This document shows positions 1 through 6,972 of a DNA stretch of 23,976 bases, in pieces; positions within the stretch are counted from its first letter, which is position 1; the number at the start of each line of letters is the position of its first letter. A program made the translations under genes and the position numbers. Source of the stretch: Candidatus Binatia bacterium (GTDB taxonomy: Bacteria > Desulfobacterota_B > Binatia > UBA9968 > JAJDTQ01); assembly GCA_022827045.1 (NCBI GenBank), contig JAJDTQ010000236.1, forward strand, positions 1 to 23,976, in the 5' to 3' direction. The notes beneath the pieces are model-generated. The model was not told where the DNA came from. It worked only from the letters and a program-made list of their open reading frames with translations, and made no database searches.

Positions 1-60
1 CTGCCAATCCCCGATAAACTGAACCCGTTGGTCCATGGCTCGCGTCTCCTTCCACGGCAT
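1..60 (-). CDS. IS481-type transposase, N-terminal fragment (runs off left edge)
   Basis: Read on the minus strand from an ATG at 58-60, the first 20 codons give MPWKETRAMDQRVQFIGDWQ. This is the characteristic opening of IS481-family DDE transposases (MPWKE...MDQR.QF...), which continue into a helix-turn-helix and an rve integrase core outside the window. A good AAGGAGG Shine-Dalgarno lies about 9 bases upstream (minus strand). Only the start is visible, so intactness cannot be judged. The family call rests on recognition of the short N-terminus plus the terminal-repeat structure just upstream. Confidence 0.75.
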   Translation of the reverse strand, partial: MPWKETRAMDQRVQFIGDWQ

Positions 61-88
61 CGAAGTCCCCTCCTTGCCGTGTACTCTA

Positions 89-135
89 ACGTAAACCATG
101 TTCCCGGTTCGAAACGTAAACTATGTAGCCGGTCT
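89..135. repeat. Tandem direct repeat (2 copies, period 25) in IS end
   Basis: Copy 1 (89-110) begins ACGTAAACCATGTTCCCGGT. Copy 2 (114-135) begins ACGTAAACTATGTAGCCGGT. They match at about 17 of 20 positions. The spacing of about 2.4 helical turns and the position upstream of the transposase suggest transposase-binding sites of the IS481-like element. Confidence 0.7.
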
Positions 136-149
136 GTACCCTTCGGCCA

Positions 150-170
150 CCCTCTCCCAGAGGGAGAGGG
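150..170. repeat. Dispersed REP-like palindrome, copy 1
   Basis: A perfect 9-bp stem CCCTCTCCC/GGGAGAGGG with an AGA loop, identical to the copy at 11062-11082. Palindromes of this exact type are dispersed between genes in many GC-rich proteobacterial genomes. The trailing GTTTT could give weak intrinsic-terminator activity insulating pilB from the insertion sequence. That function is inferred only from the fold. Confidence 0.75.
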
Positions 171-208
171 GTTTTGTGCAGTTCGGCAACTTTGCGTAGG
201 GGTCCATT

Positions 209-1921
209 ATGGAACTGTCTCTGGGAGATTTGATGGTGCGAGCCGGCGTGGTCACCCGCGAGGCGCACGACCGGGCCGCCGCGATTCAGCAGCGCGACGG
301 CGGCAGCCTGGTGGCGACGCTGGCTCAGGATGGCGCTGCGGACGAGGGCCGGTTGACGGCGTTCGTGGCCGAGCGTTTCGGTCTGGAGGAGGTGAGCCTG
401 AAACCCTCCGAGGTCGATGCCGCCGCCTTCGGCCTTCTGCCCCTGCCGTTGCTCGAGAAACGCGGCCTGCTGCCGTTCGCCCGCGCGGGCTCGGTGCTGG
501 ACGTGGCCGTAAGCGACCCGACGGACCTCGGCGCCATCGACGAGGTTCGGTTCATGACCGGGCACGACGTGAGAACCTTTGTGGCGCGTCCCTCCGCCAT
601 CCGGCAGATGATCGAGCAATGTTCCGGCTCACCGGTCCGCGGGCGCGAAGAGACGAGCACAACTGCCGCTGCGCCGAAGCCGCGGGCTCCGGTCTCGACG
701 GATGCCGCCGGCGATGCGCCGGTGGTGGCGGTGGTGGATTCGCTGATGCGGGACGCGGTGGCGCGCGGCGCCAGCGACATTCACGTCGAGCCCTACGAGG
801 ACAGCGTGCGCGTGCGGTTCAGGATCGACGGGATCCTGCAGGAGGTCATGACGCCGCCGCACGAGATGAAGCAGGCGTTGACCTCCCGCATCAAGGTGAT
901 GGCGGGTCTGGACATCGCCGAGCACCGGTTGCCCCAGGACGGCCGCCTGAAGCTGGCGGCGGGCGGCGGCGAGGTGGACGTGCGCGTTTCGGTCTTGCCG
1001 ACGCGGTTCGGAGAGAAGGTGGTGCTGCGGCTGCTGCACCGCTCCGACCTGGTGACGAGCCTCGACCGGTTGGGCCTGGAAGGCCCGGACCGGGAATGTT
1101 TCGCCGAGGCCATGAGCAAGCCCGCGGGCATGATCCTGCTTACGGGACCCACCGGGAGCGGCAAGTCCACGACCCTCTACGGCATGCTGTCGGAGCTCAA
1201 CCGGCCGGGCGTGAACATCTCGACCGCGGAAGACCCGGTGGAGTACCACCTCGCCGGCATCAACCAGGTTCAGACCCACGGCGAGATAGGCCTCTCCTTC
1301 GCCGCTTGCCTCCGGGCGTTCCTGCGACAGGACCCGGACATCCTCATGGTGGGCGAGATCCGTGACGCCGAGACCGCCCGGATCGCCGTCAATGCCGCGC
1401 TGACCGGACACCTGGTGTTGACCACCCTCCACACCAACGACGCGCCGTCCAGCGTGCACCGCCTGCTCGACATGGGGGTGGAGCCCTACCTCATCGCATC
1501 GGCCATCACCATGGTGGCGGCGCAACGGCTCCTGCGCCGCGTGTGTGACGGCTGCAAGGTGCGCACCGCGTTGCAGCCCGGAATGCTCACGGCCCCGCGC
1601 CGCGGGGCGCAGGAAGTGGGCGACGCCGAGGGCTATCACGGCGCCGGGTGCCCCGAATGCCACCACACCGGCTACCGCGGCCGCGTGGCCATCTACGAGG
1701 TCATGACGCTGAGCGATGATCTCCGCGGGATGATCCTCCGGGGCGGCTCCGTCGTCGAGCTCAAGGCCGCGGCCATGGCGAGGGGGATGCGCACGCTGCG
1801 TCAGGCCGCGGTGCGGAAGGTCCGGCAAGGGATCACCAGCGTCGAAGAGGCGTTGCGGGTGACGGAACCGGACCCGGCCGAGGAACGGGCCTTTCTCCCC
1901 GGGCGCTTCAGGGCCGGGTGA
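209..1921 (+). CDS. pilB: Type IV pilus assembly ATPase PilB (GspE/PulE family)
   Basis: Hexameric secretion ATPase that powers pilin extraction from the inner membrane and pilus extension. Its 570 residues match the usual PilB/GspE length. The N-terminal region (about 1-140) resembles the T2SSE N-domain. The catalytic core shows Walker A GPTGSGKST at 313-321, the Walker B region DPDILMVGEIRD at 375-386 (with the conserved E383), and the His-box region around TTLHTNDAPSS. A zinc-binding tetracysteine is present as C446-x2-C449 and C481-x2-C484. The ATG at 209 follows a GGGG-rich site. pilC begins 4 bases after the stop and a pilin follows, so this is an assembly operon. A type II secretion GspE is the alternative, but the short single pilin and the compact B-C-A order favour a type IV pilus. 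Confidence 0.92.
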   Translation: MELSLGDLMVRAGVVTREAHDRAAAIQQRDGGSLVATLAQDGAADEGRLTAFVAERFGLEEVSLKPSEVDAAAFGLLPLPLLEKRGLLPFARAGSVLDVAVSDPTDLGAIDEVRFMTGHDVRTFVARPSAIRQMIEQCSGSPVRGREETSTTAAAPKPRAPVSTDAAGDAPVVAVVDSLMRDAVARGASDIHVEPYEDSVRVRFRIDGILQEVMTPPHEMKQALTSRIKVMAGLDIAEHRLPQDGRLKLAAGGGEVDVRVSVLPTRFGEKVVLRLLHRSDLVTSLDRLGLEGPDRECFAEAMSKPAGMILLTGPTGSGKSTTLYGMLSELNRPGVNISTAEDPVEYHLAGINQVQTHGEIGLSFAACLRAFLRQDPDILMVGEIRDAETARIAVNAALTGHLVLTTLHTNDAPSSVHRLLDMGVEPYLIASAITMVAAQRLLRRVCDGCKVRTALQPGMLTAPRRGAQEVGDAEGYHGAGCPECHHTGYRGRVAIYEVMTLSDDLRGMILRGGSVVELKAAAMARGMRTLRQAAVRKVRQGITSVEEALRVTEPDPAEERAFLPGRFRAG

Positions 1922-1925
1922 TCCC

Positions 1926-3146
1926 GTGCCGCTCTACCGGTGGCAAGGCAGGAACCGTGAGGGCAGGCTCCTGCGGGGCGAGATGGAGGCGGCGGACCAC
2001 GCCGCGGTGACGGCCGAGCTTCGCCGGCGCGGGATACGGCCACTGGCGTCGGGGGTCCGGGAAAAGGGCGCGGGGTTGCGGCGGGAGATCGCCATCCCGG
2101 GGCTCGCGCCCAGGGTCGGCGCCGACGACATCGTCATGCTGACGCGGAACTTCGGCGTCATGATCGAGGCCGGTGTGCCCATCGTCGAGTGCCTTCAGGT
2201 GCTCGCCGACCAGACCGGCAACGGCACGGTGAGAGATGCGCTTCGAGCCGTGCGTCTCGATGTGTCCAACGGCATGACGTTGACCGCCGCCATGTCCCGC
2301 CACCCCAGGCTGTTCGATACGCTGTTCGTGCGCATGGTGGCGGCCGGCGAGCACGGCGGCGTGCTGCCGGAGATCCTCGCGCGGCTGGCGCTGTTCATCG
2401 AGCGTTCGGCGCGGCTCAAGCGGAAGGTCAAGACGGCCATGCTCTATCCCGCCACCGTCATCGCCGTGGCCGCGGTGGTGGTGGCCGTGCTTCTCCTCCA
2501 CGTGATCCCGATCTTCGCGGAAGTCTACCGGGGCATGGGGCAGGCCCTCCCTCCCCTGACGGAACTGACTATCGCGGTGAGCCGCTGGACGTACGAGCAT
2601 TTCCTGTTTCTTCTCGGCGTCGTCTTGGCCGCGCCCGCGGCGGTTCATCTGGCCTGCCGTACCGAGGGAGGCCGGCGGGCGGTCCACCGATGGTTGCTGA
2701 AGCTGCCGCTCGTCGGAGACCTGCTGCGCAAGGCGGCCATCGCGCGTTTCAGCCACAACACCGGCCTTCTGCTCCAGTCCGGCGTGGTGCTGCTGGACAC
2801 CCTGACCGTCACCGCCGGCACCACCGGCAACAAGGTCCTGGAGCAGGCCATCCTGGAGACCCGCGCCGGGCTGGAGCAGGGGATGACCCTGTCGGAGCTG
2901 CTGGCGGCCACCGGCCTGTTCCCGGCCCTGGTCTGCCACATGGTCGCCGTGGGAGAAAGCATCGGCGCCCTCGACACGATGCTCAACCGGGTGGCGGCGT
3001 TCTACGAGGAAGAGGTGGACCGGGCGGTGGCACGGCTGACGACGCTCATGGAACCGGTGCTGATGATCGTCCTGGGGGTCGTGCTCGGAGGGATTGTGAT
3101 CTCCATGTATCTGCCAATCTTTCAGATGGGCGGCATGGTGCAGTGA
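1926..3146 (+). CDS. pilC: Type IV pilus inner-membrane platform protein PilC (GspF family)
   Basis: Polytopic inner-membrane platform that couples the PilB ATPase to pilin polymerisation. The 406 residues contain the duplicated T2SSF domain (about 70-195 and 272-398). The duplication is visible in the paired blocks LTRNFGVMIEAGVPIVECLQ and FSHNTGLLLQSGVVLLDTL. Predicted membrane spans are about 174-197, 224-243 and 376-398, the standard topology. The start is a GTG 4 bases after the pilB stop, so translational coupling is likely. The N-terminus MPLYRWQGRNREG matches the family's usual MP.Y.W.G....G opening and supports this start. Confidence 0.92.
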   Translation: MPLYRWQGRNREGRLLRGEMEAADHAAVTAELRRRGIRPLASGVREKGAGLRREIAIPGLAPRVGADDIVMLTRNFGVMIEAGVPIVECLQVLADQTGNGTVRDALRAVRLDVSNGMTLTAAMSRHPRLFDTLFVRMVAAGEHGGVLPEILARLALFIERSARLKRKVKTAMLYPATVIAVAAVVVAVLLLHVIPIFAEVYRGMGQALPPLTELTIAVSRWTYEHFLFLLGVVLAAPAAVHLACRTEGGRRAVHRWLLKLPLVGDLLRKAAIARFSHNTGLLLQSGVVLLDTLTVTAGTTGNKVLEQAILETRAGLEQGMTLSELLAATGLFPALVCHMVAVGESIGALDTMLNRVAAFYEEEVDRAVARLTTLMEPVLMIVLGVVLGGIVISMYLPIFQMGGMVQ

Positions 3147-3157
3147 GGAGGATTCGG

Positions 3158-3625
3158 ATGGACACGGATGTCCTGGCAAGAGGAACGGAGAGAAGCCCTG
3201 TTGGAACGTATCAGGCGGGCATGCGGCCGCCTTATCGCCACGGCCGCGAAAAGACGGCCGGGTTCACCCTGATCGAGCTGCTGGTGGTCATCGCCATCAT
3301 CGGGATCCTGGCCGCGGTGGCGATCCCGCAGTTCGGCGGCTACCGGCGCAAGGGCTTCGACGCCGATGCCCAGGCCAACGTCAGAAACATGGCCCTGGCC
3401 CAGGAAGGTTACTACCTGGAAAACAACACCTACGCCGACGACCCCGCCGATCTGACAGCCTTCGGCTACACGCAGAGTGCCAACATCACCCCCGCCGTCA
3501 CCAACGCCGACGACTCGACATTCGTGGCGACCGCCACGGTCACCGCAGGCTGCGGCACCGGCACGGGCGTCGCCACCTACGATCAGGCCACGGGCCAGGT
3601 GACCCTGGTGAAGTGCACGCCGTAG
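3158..3625 (+). CDS. pilA: Type IV pilin (major pilin-like, PilA)
   Basis: Structural pilin. The class III signal GFTLIELLVVIAIIGILAAV gives prepilin-peptidase cleavage between G35 and F36, with the conserved mature E5 (E40 of the precursor). A hydrophobic helix is followed by a short globular domain with two Cys near the C-terminus (TAGCG and VKCTP) that probably form the pilin disulfide. The mature length of about 120 residues is short, as in short PilA-type pilins. GAGGAGG at 3145-3151 sets the ATG at 3158 but leaves an unusually long 35-residue leader. An in-frame ATG at 3221 would give a more typical 14-residue leader with a weaker ribosome site. It lies 11 bases after pilC, as the third gene of the pilus operon. 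Confidence 0.88.
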   Translation: MDTDVLARGTERSPVGTYQAGMRPPYRHGREKTAGFTLIELLVVIAIIGILAAVAIPQFGGYRRKGFDADAQANVRNMALAQEGYYLENNTYADDPADLTAFGYTQSANITPAVTNADDSTFVATATVTAGCGTGTGVATYDQATGQVTLVKCTP

Positions 3626-3651
3626 GGCCGACGATCCTGTTTACGAAATCA

Positions 3652-3684
3652 TTGAACGAAAAGTCCATAAAGGGGTACTATAAC
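3652..3684 (+). promoter_or_regulatory. Sigma70-like promoter for the small membrane-protein gene
   Basis: TTGAAC (3652-3657) and TACTAT (3676-3681) are separated by 18 bases; an overlapping TATAAC lies at 3679-3684. The spot is AT-rich between the pilin stop and the small gene. Transcription would begin around 3688-3692, just ahead of the AGGAG ribosome site, so the small gene may be expressed independently of the pilus operon. Confidence 0.4.
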
Positions 3685-3700
3685 CTTGGCAGGAGTTGTC

Positions 3701-3925
3701 ATGTCTCCCGAACTCATCGCCATCATCCTTGTCGGGCTGTCCAATGCGGCAACACTTTCCTTGTTGTTGACGCTCTATCGTGAGGTAGCGGGTCTGCGTG
3801 GGCGCCTCGCCCGTCTGGAAGAAGGATTGGCGCAGCTGGTCGAGCGCGTCTCGAGGCTGGAGGGGTGGTTCGAGAGATTCATCGGACGGCCGCCGGCAAA
3901 GGGCGAGGGCGACACGGGGACCTGA
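3701..3925 (+). CDS. Small membrane-anchored coiled-coil protein, function unknown
   Basis: A 74-residue protein of unrecognised family. Residues 4-27 (LIAIILVGLSNAATLSLLLT) form one membrane helix. Residues 28-62 form an amphipathic, heptad-like helix rich in Leu/Val/Arg/Glu (LRGRLARLEEGLAQLVERVSRLE), likely a coiled coil. The short tail is hydrophilic. The ATG at 3701 is chosen because AGGAG lies 5 bases upstream; a TTG at 3686 is a poorer alternative. It follows the pilin by 75 bases but has its own promoter-like sequence. The architecture suits a small scaffold or regulator of a membrane complex, but nothing in the sequence assigns a role. Confidence 0.65.
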   Translation: MSPELIAIILVGLSNAATLSLLLTLYREVAGLRGRLARLEEGLAQLVERVSRLEGWFERFIGRPPAKGEGDTGT

Positions 3926-3981
3926 AACCGGCCGCCGTCCAAGGGCGACATCCCAAACGAAATCGAACGGTTGGAGGTGCG

Positions 3982-4236
3982 CTATTCCGGTGCTGATTCC
4001 GCCTCCATTTCCGCTTCCGGTGCCGGCGCCGGTGTGGGGAGGGGTTCCTTGTCTTCCTTGATGAAGTCGAAGAGCATTCGCGGGACGGCGTTGCAGCTGA
4101 AGCAGCGGGGGGTTTCCGGCCGGCTGCCGTCGGGGTAGATCATGTTCTTGAGGTAGAACGGTTTCTCGGTGCCGACGTAACCGTCGTAGTAGAACGCCAG
4201 CTTGCCGCACTCACTGCATTGCAGGTACTTCGCCAT
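3982..4236 (-). CDS. Small zinc-ribbon protein, function unknown
   Basis: An 84-residue protein with a four-cysteine zinc ribbon: C7-x2-C10 and C45-x2-C48. The loop between holds aromatics (FYYDGY, KPFYLKNMIYPDG). The C-terminal tail (about 65-84) is Pro/Ala/Glu-rich and probably disordered. Translation from an upstream ATG would add 38 Arg-rich residues overlapping the cupin gene. The ATG at 4236 (MAKYLQCSEC) is preferred because the ribbon starts there. It is the last gene of the leftward carboxyltransferase-cupin-ribbon operon, 40 bases after the cupin stop. It could be a metal-binding accessory or nucleic-acid-binding protein; no specific family was recognised. Confidence 0.65.
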   Translation of the reverse strand: MAKYLQCSECGKLAFYYDGYVGTEKPFYLKNMIYPDGSRPETPRCFSCNAVPRMLFDFIKEDKEPLPTPAPAPEAEMEAESAPE

Positions 4237-4276
4237 TTCCGGTCTTTCCGCTTTCGAGGGCCTTTGCGTCGAAAAC

Positions 4277-5353
4277 CTACGCTTCGAAGCTCGCCGTGAT
4301 CTCCTGGTGCCCGTCACCCTCTGTATAGCCTTCCTCCCGATACAGGCCAAGGGCCTTCATCACCGGGGCGTCGTGGATGGCGAACAGGATGGACTCGCCG
4401 TCGGTGTCGTTGGCGTGCTCGTGCCAGGCCCAGGGCGGCACCACGAAAAAGTCGCCTTCCTCCCAGTCGAACCGTTCTCCGTTGATGACCGAGTAGCCCT
4501 TTCCGGCAAAGGCCAGGTAGACCGAGCTCTGCACCTGCCGGTGGGCCTGGGTGCGGACGCCGGGCCGCACCATCTGGATGGTGCAGCTCATGGTGGGCAG
4601 CACAGGGCCTCCGGTGCTCGGGTTCAGGTACTCGAAGCAGACGTCGTCGTGGAGGCTGGCCGCTCCCTCGCCGATGCGTTGCAGCGCGTCGTAGGTGGGC
4701 TCCCACTTGAAGTTGAGCAGCGGCGAGCGGTGCTCCGGCGGTTTCTCCCAAGTGGGCCGCAGGTGCGTCACGCCGAACTTGCGCTCCGATTCGTTGACGT
4801 CAGTGATGGGGAAGCGGTGGTCCGGGTACATCTCGAAGAAGGTGGCGTCGAGATCTCCCACCAGCGGCAGGTCCAGCCCGTCCATCCAGATCATGGGCTC
4901 GTCGGACTCGCAGCCGTGGTCGTGCCAGTCCCAGTTCGGCGTCAGCACCAGGTCGCCCCGGCTCATGACGCACTTGTCGCCGTTCAGGTTGGTGTAGGTG
5001 CGGTCGCCCTCGATGATGAAGCGGATGGCCGACGGCGAATGCCGGTGGCAGGGGGCGATCTCCCCGGGTTTGACGATCTGCACCGCGGCCCAGAGGGTGC
5101 GGGTGGCCGCGGGCTTGCCGCCCAGTCCCGGGTTCACCAGCCCCAGCACGCGCCGTTCGCCGCCGCGCTCGATGGGCACCAGGTCGCCCGCCTGGTGGGC
5201 CAACCGGCGAAGGTCGGCCCAGCGCCACAGATGCGCCTTCACCGGCGACTGCGGTTCGGTGGTGAGCTGGCTCTCCGTGATGTTCCACAGCGGCACCAGG
5301 TGCTTGTCGTCCACTTCCTGGTAGAAGGTCTCGGTTTCCGTGTTCGCACTCAT
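4277..5353 (-). CDS. Gentisate 1,2-dioxygenase-like bicupin
   Basis: A 358-residue protein with two cupin domains, of the gentisate / salicylate / 1-hydroxy-2-naphthoate ring-cleaving dioxygenase family. The signature TRTLWAAVQIVKPGEIAPCH and following HRH leads the first cupin. Its likely Fe(II) ligands are H103, H105 and H144 (in WDWHDHG), and PMIWMDGLDLPLV matches the conserved segment after it. The second cupin retains H271 and H311/H313 (WAWHEH). Known members open a 1,2-bond next to a carboxyl group with O2 and are cytosolic. GGGAGG lies about 6 bases before the ATG. The carboxyltransferase-like gene lies 25 bases upstream in the same operon. The exact substrate is not deducible, and no fumarylpyruvate hydrolase is in the window. 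Confidence 0.8.
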   Translation of the reverse strand: MSANTETETFYQEVDDKHLVPLWNITESQLTTEPQSPVKAHLWRWADLRRLAHQAGDLVPIERGGERRVLGLVNPGLGGKPAATRTLWAAVQIVKPGEIAPCHRHSPSAIRFIIEGDRTYTNLNGDKCVMSRGDLVLTPNWDWHDHGCESDEPMIWMDGLDLPLVGDLDATFFEMYPDHRFPITDVNESERKFGVTHLRPTWEKPPEHRSPLLNFKWEPTYDALQRIGEGAASLHDDVCFEYLNPSTGGPVLPTMSCTIQMVRPGVRTQAHRQVQSSVYLAFAGKGYSVINGERFDWEEGDFFVVPPWAWHEHANDTDGESILFAIHDAPVMKALGLYREEGYTEGDGHQEITASFEA

Positions 5354-5378
5354 GGGATACCTCCCGCCGTAAAGGTCA

Positions 5379-6827
5379 TCAGCTTGCCGACCCTTGCAGC
5401 GACAGTTTCAGCCCCGGTCTGCTGATGTACACGTGATTGGCCTTGTGCCCGCGCAGGTTTTGCAACAGGCCGATCACGCCGTTGCCGGTGTAGGGGGTCG
5501 CCGGGCCCGCGTCGCGCATGGCGTTGAACTCGTCCTTGGTGACGAGCCAGCGCAGCAGCAGGTCGTCGTCGGAAAGGCCGGGCTCGAACCCCTTGCGGAT
5601 CTCGGCGATGGACGGCTGGGGCGGTTCCCACTTGGCCAGCTCCCGGGCTCGGGGCCGGTCCAGTATCTTGTCCTTGACCTCGGGATCCATCAGCCGGCTG
5701 CCTTCCTCGCCCCAGAGTCCCAGGGCGTAGAGTATGCTCTGGTCGGTGACCTGAGTATAGCGCTCGCCGACGATGACGTTGATGGCGGCCTGGCTTCCCA
5801 CGAACTGGGACAGGGGAGTCACCATGATGGGATAGGCGAACTCCTCCCGCACCCGGCCGCACTCCTCCAGGGCCTCGTGGAACTTGTGGCCCAGGCCCAC
5901 CTTCTCGAGCTGGTGGCGCAGGTTGGAATACATTCCGCCGGGCACCTGGTGCAGGTATTGCCCGTAGTCGTACTCCACCGGTTGGCCGGGGGGCAGGCCT
6001 TCCTGCTCGGCGATGCGGAAGAAGTGCTCGGAGACCGCGTGAAGCGACTCTTCGTCCACCGCGGTGGTGTGACCCAAGGCCCGCGCGTTGGCCGCGACGT
6101 TGAACAGCGATGGGTTGGAGGAGCCGTTGGCCAGCGGCGGGATGGCAGTGTTGACGATGGTGACGCCGAGCTTGATGGCCTCCACGCAGCACACCGGCCC
6201 CAGCCCGGTGGTGCAGTGGGTGTGGAACTCCACCGGGGTGCCGTTGACGTTCTCCAGCACCAGCGGCACCAGGGTGCGGACCCGGTCCGGCGTGATGAGA
6301 CCGCCGGGGTCCTTCAGGCAGATGCGCGGCAGGTCGAGGGTCGCGGCCTGCCGCACGCGCTCGACGTAGTACTCGTCGGTGTGCTTGGGCGACACCGAGT
6401 AGATCAGGTTGATGATGGGCTCGAGCCCGGCTTCCCTGACGGTCTCCACCTTCTGTTTCCACCCCGCCGGATCGTTCCACTCGTCGGATATCCGGGCCTG
6501 ACTCATGCCGTTCTCGCGCATGCGCCGCAGGTAAAGGGCGTACAGCGAATAGGGCGTCACCTCGAAGGCGTTGAACCGCCCGGAGGTCATGCGCAGCGGC
6601 GTGTTGGGCATCCTTTCCTTCACCAGCCGGATGCGCTCGAAGGGGTCTTCCTTGAGATCCCGGACACACTTCTTGAGGAAGATGCTGGACATCAGCTCGG
6701 CGGCGTCGAAGCCCGCCCGGTCCATGCGCTCGGCAACGGGCAGCATCATGCCGGTGCGCATGCGCGTGGCCCACAGGCTCATCTGGCCGTCGCGCAGGGT
6801 CGTGTCCACGAAATGAATCTCGCTCAT
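5379..6827 (-). CDS. PYC/OADA-type carboxyltransferase-like protein (HMGL-like TIM barrel, no biotinyl domain)
   Basis: A 482-residue protein related to transcarboxylase 5S, oxaloacetate decarboxylase alpha and pyruvate carboxylase subunit B. Motifs are DTTLRD at 8-13, K172 in LKDPGG (the position of the carbamylated lysine), H202 and H204 (FHTH), and QVPGGMYSNL at 294-303. So the divalent-metal site (D8, K172, H202, H204) is complete. The usual ...RDAHQSL... motif reads RDGQMSL, so the expected glutamine is displaced. There is no biotinyl domain or MKM motif at the C-terminus and no biotin carboxylase gene nearby. The start is set at M(SEIHFVDTT); an upstream ATG would add 18 atypical residues. 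It is first in the operon with the cupin. It may carboxylate/decarboxylate a keto acid with external partners, or be a divergent lyase. Confidence 0.75.
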   Translation of the reverse strand: MSEIHFVDTTLRDGQMSLWATRMRTGMMLPVAERMDRAGFDAAELMSSIFLKKCVRDLKEDPFERIRLVKERMPNTPLRMTSGRFNAFEVTPYSLYALYLRRMRENGMSQARISDEWNDPAGWKQKVETVREAGLEPIINLIYSVSPKHTDEYYVERVRQAATLDLPRICLKDPGGLITPDRVRTLVPLVLENVNGTPVEFHTHCTTGLGPVCCVEAIKLGVTIVNTAIPPLANGSSNPSLFNVAANARALGHTTAVDEESLHAVSEHFFRIAEQEGLPPGQPVEYDYGQYLHQVPGGMYSNLRHQLEKVGLGHKFHEALEECGRVREEFAYPIMVTPLSQFVGSQAAINVIVGERYTQVTDQSILYALGLWGEEGSRLMDPEVKDKILDRPRARELAKWEPPQPSIAEIRKGFEPGLSDDDLLLRWLVTKDEFNAMRDAGPATPYTGNGVIGLLQNLRGHKANHVYISRPGLKLSLQGSAS

Positions 6828-6881
6828 GGTGCCCACCCTAGCACAAATGGACACGCGATTGGGATTCCCGCCGCCCGTCAT

Positions 6882-6910
6882 TTGACGCCGGAGCGGCGAC
6901 GGTCTATTCA
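6882..6910 (+). promoter_or_regulatory. Sigma70-like promoter upstream of glutathione S-transferase gene
   Basis: TTGACG (6882-6887) and TATTCA (6905-6910) with the optimal 17-base spacer lie in the divergent intergenic region. The predicted leader is about 55-60 bases, ending in an AAGGAGG ribosome site before the ATG at 6973. Both boxes are close to consensus. This is a prediction only. Confidence 0.5.
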
Positions 6911-6972
6911 GTCCGGGTGCGGCCTGGAAGACTCGGCCGCCTGTCTCTCAACCAACACAAGGAGGCATTACG

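Larger units (their letters stand above)
1..140 (-). mobile_element. IS481-like insertion sequence, one end (partial)
   Basis: The transposase start at 58-60 is preceded on the minus strand by about 80 bases of non-coding DNA. These contain two tandem copies of a motif of about 22 bases, as expected for subterminal transposase-binding sites. The element probably ends near 137-141 (GGTACAGACC on the minus strand), just before the palindromic repeat at 150. The exact boundary and any target-site duplication cannot be fixed because the other end is outside the window. Confidence 0.6.

Noticed and set aside
67..172. The repeats at 89-135 as a pilB operator
   Set aside because: Their position directly ahead of an IS481-type transposase start fits subterminal transposase-binding sites better.
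150..174. The palindrome followed by TTTT as an intrinsic terminator
   Set aside because: The same palindrome occurs without a T-run at 11062, so it is better explained as a dispersed repeat; terminator activity is only possible.
1908..3179. A 423-codon minus-strand frame opposite pilC
   Set aside because: His/Gln/Arg-rich shadow typical of GC-rich antisense frames; pilC is unambiguous.
4202..5425. A 407-codon + strand frame opposite the cupin
   Set aside because: The opposite strand encodes a clear bicupin with metal-binding histidines; the + translation shows no family features.
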